Below, one piece after another: positions 12,828 to 16,577 of a DNA stretch of 16,577 nt. The stretch is from Bifidobacteriaceae bacterium (GTDB lineage: Bacteria > Actinomycetota > Actinomycetes > Actinomycetales > WQXJ01): the NCBI GenBank assembly GCA_031278675.1, contig JAITJY010000248.1, positions 1-16,577 on the forward strand, written 5' to 3'. The position numbers and the translations under genes were made by a program. Position 1 is the first letter of the stretch; every line of letters begins with the position of its first letter. Below the pieces are notes generated by a model that had not been told where the DNA came from, ran no database searches, and worked only from the letters and a program-made list of their open reading frames with translations.

Positions 12828-14815
12828 CGGGGAAGAATGACCGAAGCGGCGGTCGCGGTGGTCAGCGGCGCGACTGGGCGCCGCAGGGTGGTGGCGGCGG
12901 GAAGCGCCGGGAGTGGAAGCCGCGGGGCGAGGGCGCCGGTCGCAGCGGCGGCGAGCGTCGTGAATGGCGTGGTGGCGGTGGTGGCGAGGGTCGTGGTGAA
13001 CGCCGCGAGTGGCAGCTGCGGGGCGAGGGTTCCGGTCGTGGCGACGATCGCCGTGGGTGGCGTGGTGGTGGCGGCGAGGGTCGTGGTGAACGCCGTGAGT
13101 GGCAGCCGCGCGGTCGGGGAGACCGGCCAGCGCGTGACTACGCGGACCGGCGCTCGGGTGATGGTGAGCGGCGAGGTGGCAACCGTGACTGGCCCTGGCG
13201 AGGCGAAAGTGGCCGCAGCGGCGGCGAGCGCCGCGAGTGGCGCAGCGGTGATGGTGAGCGCCGGGAGTGGAAGCCGCGGGGCACCCGCCCTGGCGGCACC
13301 CGTTCCGGCAGCACCCGCGAGTGGCAACCCAGGGGGGATGCGAACGACCGTGGCAGGCGTGACCAAGCGGATCGGCGGGGAGGCAACATGAAGGGGGACG
13401 GCAGGGCTGGAGACGACCGCACCTGGTCGCGCCAGCGGCCGGCGGAACGGCAAAGGACGTCTGATCCGGCGCGTCGGGCAGCTTACGACCTGCTCAGAAG
13501 CGTGGCGTCCGGGGCTTACGCCAACCTGGCGCTGCCGGCCATGCTGACGGAACGCCGCATCCAGGGGCGGGACGCCGCATTCGCGACGGAATTGGCGTAC
13601 GGCACAATCCGCATGCAGGGCCAGTATGACGCGGTGATTGATCACGTCTCCGGCCGCGAGCACATTGACCCGGAGGTCCGGGACGTGATCCGGCTCGGAA
13701 TGCACCAGATCGCAGCGCTGCGGGTGCCAGACCACGCTGCGGTGGCAGCCACGGTCGCAGTGGCTCGCGAGGCGATCGGTGTGGGCCCGGGCGGATTCGC
13801 GAACGCCGTCCTGCGCGCCGTGACCGAAGGTTCCTATGAGACCCTCCTGGAACAGGTTGCCCCCAAGGCGGACGCATCCATCGAGAACCTGTCGATCCGC
13901 TACTCACTGCCCCCCTGGGTGGTGCGGACGCTTAGACAAGCCTTGCTCGGGGCGGACCGCGATCCCGAAGATCTGGTCGCAGTCCTCGCCAGCGCCAATT
14001 CCCAGCCGCCGGTGACATTGGCCGCCCGGCCGGGCCTGATCGCGCCGGAAGCGCTCGCCGCCCAGGTCGAGGCGCGCGCCAAGAAGCCGGCCAAGCGTGG
14101 AAAACTCGCCCGAAGCGCGGTCATCATGCCGCGCGGGGCGCCGGGGGATTTGGCGGCGGTGCGTCACGGCCAGGCCGCAGTCCAAGACGAGGGTTCACAG
14201 TTGGTCGCGTGGGCGTTGGCAGATGCCCCCGTCGAGGACGATCAGGGTGCCTGGCTCGACCTGTGTGCCGGGCCGGGCGGCAAGGCGGCGCTGTTGGGCG
14301 GGATAGCGCACGAGCGCGGCGCCCGCCTCACCGCCAACGAACCCCAGCCGCACCGCGCCGAGTTGGTACGCCAAGCAGTCAAACAATTGGACGATGCCGT
14401 CCACGTCACCCAACAAGACGGCCGCGAGGTTGAGGGGAGCTTCGATAGGGTGCTGGTCGACGCGCCCTGCACCGGCCTGGGCGCGCTGCGCCGCCGCCCT
14501 GAAGCGCGCTGGCGGCACAGCCCCGCCGACCTGGCGACGCTCGGGCCGCTGCAACGCGACCTGCTGCGCGCCGGGATCGCTGCGACCAGGCCCGGTGGGG
14601 TCACGGCCTACGTGACGTGCTCGCCGCATCTGGCAGAGACCAGGCTCGTGGTCCAAGACGTGTTGGCGGACGCGGACGTGGGCGCGGAGTTGATCAACGC
14701 CGCCACGGTGCCACTCATCCCTGCGGACGCGGTCGGTGCGGACGGCATGATGCAACTATGGACGGACCGGCACGGTACCGACGCGATGTTCTTAGCGCTG
14801 ATCAGACGGTTGTAG
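12824..14815 (+). CDS. rsmB: 16S rRNA (cytosine-C5) methyltransferase RsmB with an Arg/Gly/Trp repeat N terminus
   Basis: The 663-residue product methylates a cytosine of 16S rRNA (C967 in E. coli) with S-adenosylmethionine. Residues 1 to about 190 are a low-complexity tract of GERREW-K/R/Q-PRG units rich in Arg, Gly and Trp. A NusB-like domain follows (ARRAAYDLLRSVASGAYANL onward, ~217-340). Then comes the Rossmann methyltransferase: LDLCAGPGGK at 478-487, motif IV DAPCTGLGALRRRPE with Cys549, and motif VI YVTCSPHLAETR with Cys599, the nucleophile in this RNA family. The GTG at 12824 overlaps the fmt stop and follows GGAGAGAGG. A second start, ATG 13388, has GGGGAGGC close upstream and would give a 475-residue protein of normal family length. 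Repeat copies differ mainly at third codon positions, supporting this frame as translated. Confidence 0.93.
   Translation: MTGKNDRSGGRGGQRRDWAPQGGGGGKRREWKPRGEGAGRSGGERREWRGGGGGEGRGERREWQLRGEGSGRGDDRRGWRGGGGEGRGERREWQPRGRGDRPARDYADRRSGDGERRGGNRDWPWRGESGRSGGERREWRSGDGERREWKPRGTRPGGTRSGSTREWQPRGDANDRGRRDQADRRGGNMKGDGRAGDDRTWSRQRPAERQRTSDPARRAAYDLLRSVASGAYANLALPAMLTERRIQGRDAAFATELAYGTIRMQGQYDAVIDHVSGREHIDPEVRDVIRLGMHQIAALRVPDHAAVAATVAVAREAIGVGPGGFANAVLRAVTEGSYETLLEQVAPKADASIENLSIRYSLPPWVVRTLRQALLGADRDPEDLVAVLASANSQPPVTLAARPGLIAPEALAAQVEARAKKPAKRGKLARSAVIMPRGAPGDLAAVRHGQAAVQDEGSQLVAWALADAPVEDDQGAWLDLCAGPGGKAALLGGIAHERGARLTANEPQPHRAELVRQAVKQLDDAVHVTQQDGREVEGSFDRVLVDAPCTGLGALRRRPEARWRHSPADLATLGPLQRDLLRAGIAATRPGGVTAYVTCSPHLAETRLVVQDVLADADVGAELINAATVPLIPADAVGADGMMQLWTDRHGTDAMFLALIRRL
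12902..13330 (+). repeat. Degenerate coding repeats of the RsmB N terminus
   Basis: Units coding for (E/K)RREW followed by a Gly/Arg spacer recur about eight times. The best DNA match is between 12965-13015 and 13058-13105, which are nearly identical except for one extra Gly codon in the first and a few third-position changes. This suggests past duplication and unit slippage with selection on the protein. Confidence 0.7.
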
Positions 14816-14842
14816 CGGCCAGCGGCCGCTCGTGCCCAAGCG

Positions 14843-14896
14843 GTGGGCTTCGCCCACGGTTGCGCTCGGCCCCTGGCGAGCTCCCGGCCTTGCCGG
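14843..14896 (+). terminator. Two small GC hairpins between rsmB and arc
   Basis: GTGGGC (14843-14848) pairs with GCCCAC (14852-14857) around TTC, a very stable cUUCg-type loop. CCGGC (14884-14888) pairs with GCCGG (14892-14896) around CTT. Neither has a U-run, so Rho-independent termination in the classic form is not supported; in actinobacteria such hairpins sometimes act at transcript ends. The remaining part of this 143-nt gap shows nothing else except the arc promoter-like box. Confidence 0.3.
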
Positions 14897-14945
14897 CCAC
14901 GACCCGCGAGCGCGCGTGCACCGCACAGATCAGACGCGTGAGGCT

Positions 14946-14951
14946 TAGGCT
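14946..14951 (+). promoter_or_regulatory. Candidate -10 box for leaderless arc mRNA
   Basis: TAGGCT is followed by 7 nt and the arc GTG at 14959. No Shine-Dalgarno sequence stands before that GTG, which supports leaderless translation. A -35 box is not clear. Confidence 0.5.
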
Positions 14952-14958
14952 TATCTCC

Positions 14959-16497
14959 GTGCCTGAATCGGAACCGACGCCCTATGACCGCCAGGTGGCG
15001 CGGGCGGCATCGTTGGAGGAAAAAAACCGGCGCCTGACGCAATCACTGGTCAACGCCCGCACCCAACTGGCCGAGGCGCGCCGCCAGGTCGCCGACTTGT
15101 CCCAACCGCCCAGCGCCTACGCCTACTTCTTGGCCTGGAACGGTGACGGCTCAGCGGACGTGATCCAGCAGGGGCGGCGCCTGCGGGTCGCGGTGGGCCC
15201 AGAAGTCAACCGCGCAGCGCTCGGAGCAGGCCAAACGGTAGGCCTCAGCCAGACAATGGCGTTGATCAGCGCGGCCGGATTCGAGCGCACCGGCGAGGTC
15301 GCCACCGTCCGCGAGGTCCTCAGCGAGGACCGGCTCATGGTCCACGGCCGCGCCGAAGAAGAAGTGGTGTTGCGCCGGGCCGGTTCGCTGCGGGGCGTGC
15401 CGCTCCGGGTCGGCGACGCACTCGCGGTGGACTTGCGGAGCGGCTTCGCTTTCGAGGTGGTGGCCCGTTCATACGCGGAAGACCTGGAGGCCGATGACGT
15501 CTCCGCAGTCTCGTACGCCGACATCGGTGGCCTGGCCGCCCAGATCGGCCAGATTCGCGATGCCGTCGAATTGCCGTTCCGCCACCCCGAGTTGTACCGC
15601 GAACACCAGCTGCGCCCGCCGCAAGGCGTCCTGCTTTACGGGCCGCCCGGCTGCGGCAAGACACTGATCGCCAAAGCGGTGGCGCGCTCCTTGGCGGGTG
15701 ACGATGCCGCCAAAGCCGTGTTTTACAACATCAAAGGCCCAGAGTTATTGAACAAATATGTTGGTGAAACCGAGCGCCAGATCCGGGCGATCTTCGCCCG
15801 TGCCCGCGAAAAGGCGCGCGACGGGGGTGTGGTGGTGGTGTTCTTCGACGAAATGGAATCGCTGTTTAGGACCCGTGGGACGGGGGTGTCCAGTGACGTC
15901 GAGACCACGGTGGTCCCGCAACTCCTCGCGGAGATCGACGGCGTCGAATCGCTTGACAATGTCATTGTGATAGGCGCCTCCAACCGTGAGGACATGATTG
16001 ATCCAGCAATTTTGCGGCCGGGCCGCCTTGATGTTAAGGTCAAGATTGAGCGGCCCGACGCGAAGGGCGCGGCGGACATTTTCTCGAAATACCTTTCGGA
16101 TGATTTGCCCCTGGCGCCGGGCGAAGCGGCTACCGCGATGATTCGCCGTTGTGTGCAACAAATGTATTCAACCGAACCCGCCAACCGATTCCTCCAGGTG
16201 ACCTATGATTCGGGTGACAAAGAAACGCTGTATTACAAGGATTTTGTGTCCGGCGCCATGATCCGCAACATTGTTGACCGAGCGAAAAAAGCAGCAATCA
16301 AAGAATTGTTGAAAACTGGTCAGCGCGGTATCTCCACGGCACATTTGCTGGCCGGAATCAAAGCCGAGTTCGCTGAAAACGAGGACTTACCGGGCACCAC
16401 CAACCCTGACGATTGGGCGCGGGTGGCCGGCCGGAAAGGCGAACGCATCGTGTTCATGCGGACCCTGGCCCACGGTGGGAGACAAGTTGAGCTTTGA
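14959..16497 (+). CDS. arc: Proteasome-associated AAA ATPase ARC/Mpa, without the C-terminal docking tail
   Basis: The 512-residue protein belongs to the Mpa/ARC family, a hexameric ring that binds Pup-tagged proteins and unfolds them. The N-terminal coiled coil (about residues 8-45, EEKNRRLTQSLVNARTQLAE) binds Pup in the known family. Two OB-fold domains follow (~50-190). The AAA module has Walker A GPPGCGKT at 228-235, Walker B VVVFFDE around 291-298, and RPGRLD at about 353-358. The protein ends RTLAHGGRQVEL. Family members that feed a 20S proteasome end in GQYL with a penultimate Tyr; that is missing, so direct docking in the usual way is doubtful. The frame stays open upstream to 14617 but that part overlaps rsmB and is not conserved. 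GTG 14959 gives the normal family N terminus. dop overlaps its 3' end. Confidence 0.94.
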   Translation: MPESEPTPYDRQVARAASLEEKNRRLTQSLVNARTQLAEARRQVADLSQPPSAYAYFLAWNGDGSADVIQQGRRLRVAVGPEVNRAALGAGQTVGLSQTMALISAAGFERTGEVATVREVLSEDRLMVHGRAEEEVVLRRAGSLRGVPLRVGDALAVDLRSGFAFEVVARSYAEDLEADDVSAVSYADIGGLAAQIGQIRDAVELPFRHPELYREHQLRPPQGVLLYGPPGCGKTLIAKAVARSLAGDDAAKAVFYNIKGPELLNKYVGETERQIRAIFARAREKARDGGVVVVFFDEMESLFRTRGTGVSSDVETTVVPQLLAEIDGVESLDNVIVIGASNREDMIDPAILRPGRLDVKVKIERPDAKGAADIFSKYLSDDLPLAPGEAATAMIRRCVQQMYSTEPANRFLQVTYDSGDKETLYYKDFVSGAMIRNIVDRAKKAAIKELLKTGQRGISTAHLLAGIKAEFAENEDLPGTTNPDDWARVAGRKGERIVFMRTLAHGGRQVEL

Positions 16498-16577
16498 TCC
16501 GTTGCCTAGCCCGCCCCTGATCGCGGGCCTGGAAACCGAATATGGCGTCCTCGGGGACACCTCCAACGCGGTGCAGC
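16487..16577 (+). CDS. dop: Pup deamidase/depupylase Dop (partial, 5' end only)
   Basis: The last 91 nt open a new frame: MSFDPLPSPPLIAGLETEYG then VLGDTSNAVQ, cut by the window edge. GLETEYG is the N-terminal ATP/Mg-binding strand shared by Dop and the Pup ligase PafA, which are related to glutamine synthetase. The position directly after arc, the order known for dop, and the following GDTSN favour Dop. Dop converts Pup Gln to Glu and removes Pup from proteins. The TTG at 16487 has GGGAG (16477-16481) upstream and overlaps the arc stop by 11 nt; a GTG at 16475 in frame is an alternative. PafA cannot be excluded from 30 residues. Confidence 0.75.
   Translation, partial: MSFDPLPSPPLIAGLETEYGVLGDTSNAVQ

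Noticed and set aside
12837..13391. 184-residue Ala/Val/Gly-rich frame on the plus strand, ending at ATGA with the internal rsmB start
   Set aside because: The ATGA overlap is suggestive, but repeat copies vary at third positions of the RsmB frame rather than this one, and the product is featureless low complexity.
12737..13735. 332-residue minus-strand frame opposite fmt/rsmB
   Set aside because: It is Pro/Thr/Ala-rich low complexity and is the shadow of the Arg/Gly repeats of RsmB; the NusB-domain part on the plus strand is clearly real.
14617..14958. Upstream extension of the arc frame
   Set aside because: It overlaps the conserved C-terminal part of rsmB in another frame and its translation is Arg/Gly-rich noise; the coiled-coil N terminus begins after GTG 14959.

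Overview
The window is a GC-rich chromosomal segment from an actinobacterium (Actinomycetota). Three things point there. The gene order carB-pyrF-mihF-gmk-rpoZ-coaBC-metK-priA-fmt-rsmB is the conserved actinobacterial housekeeping block. mihF, a helicase-dead type of PriA and a Pup-proteasome-type AAA ATPase are actinobacterial markers. Promoter-like TAGGNT boxes lie 6-7 nt before ATG/GTG codons, the usual layout of leaderless actinobacterial transcripts. I cannot assign a genus. No rRNA, tRNA, IS element, phage gene or CRISPR array is visible.

Layout. Positions 1-1391 (minus strand) hold the 5' part of cydD, an ABC transporter subunit for cytochrome bd assembly, running off the left edge. 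It is divergent from carB (1536-4853), which has a clear PyrR-binding RNA hairpin over its ribosome binding site. carB overlaps pyrF by 4 nt, so the two form a pyrimidine unit. carA is not adjacent. After a promoter-like site come mihF, gmk, rpoZ and coaBC in a tight row (nucleoid protein, GMP kinase, RNA polymerase omega, coenzyme A synthesis). A 298-nt gap follows with a decayed-looking minus-strand mini-gene and a strong inverted repeat, then metK (S-adenosylmethionine synthetase). A 262-nt gap carries a near-consensus promoter and a 48-codon leaderless reading frame that overlaps the start of priA. priA, fmt and rsmB are packed head to tail. A 143-nt gap with two small hairpins leads to the Pup pathway: arc/mpa (proteasomal AAA ATPase) and the first codons of dop.

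How the genes work together. carB and pyrF act in UMP synthesis and are probably controlled by PyrR. gmk and rpoZ connect nucleotide supply with transcription. MetK makes the methyl donor used by RsmB, and Fmt prepares initiator tRNA. The arc-dop pair belongs to pupylation-linked protein unfolding. The ARC protein here lacks the C-terminal GQYL proteasome-docking tail, so its partner is in question.

The most unusual features are a nine-unit 18-bp tandem repeat inside priA, a roughly 190-residue Arg/Gly/Glu-Trp repeat domain at the N terminus of RsmB with a second good internal start after it, an 11-Ala insertion in the allosteric domain of CarB, the tail-less ARC, and the priA leader reading frame. 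I did not find evidence for a wholly new multi-gene system; most of the window is core housekeeping.
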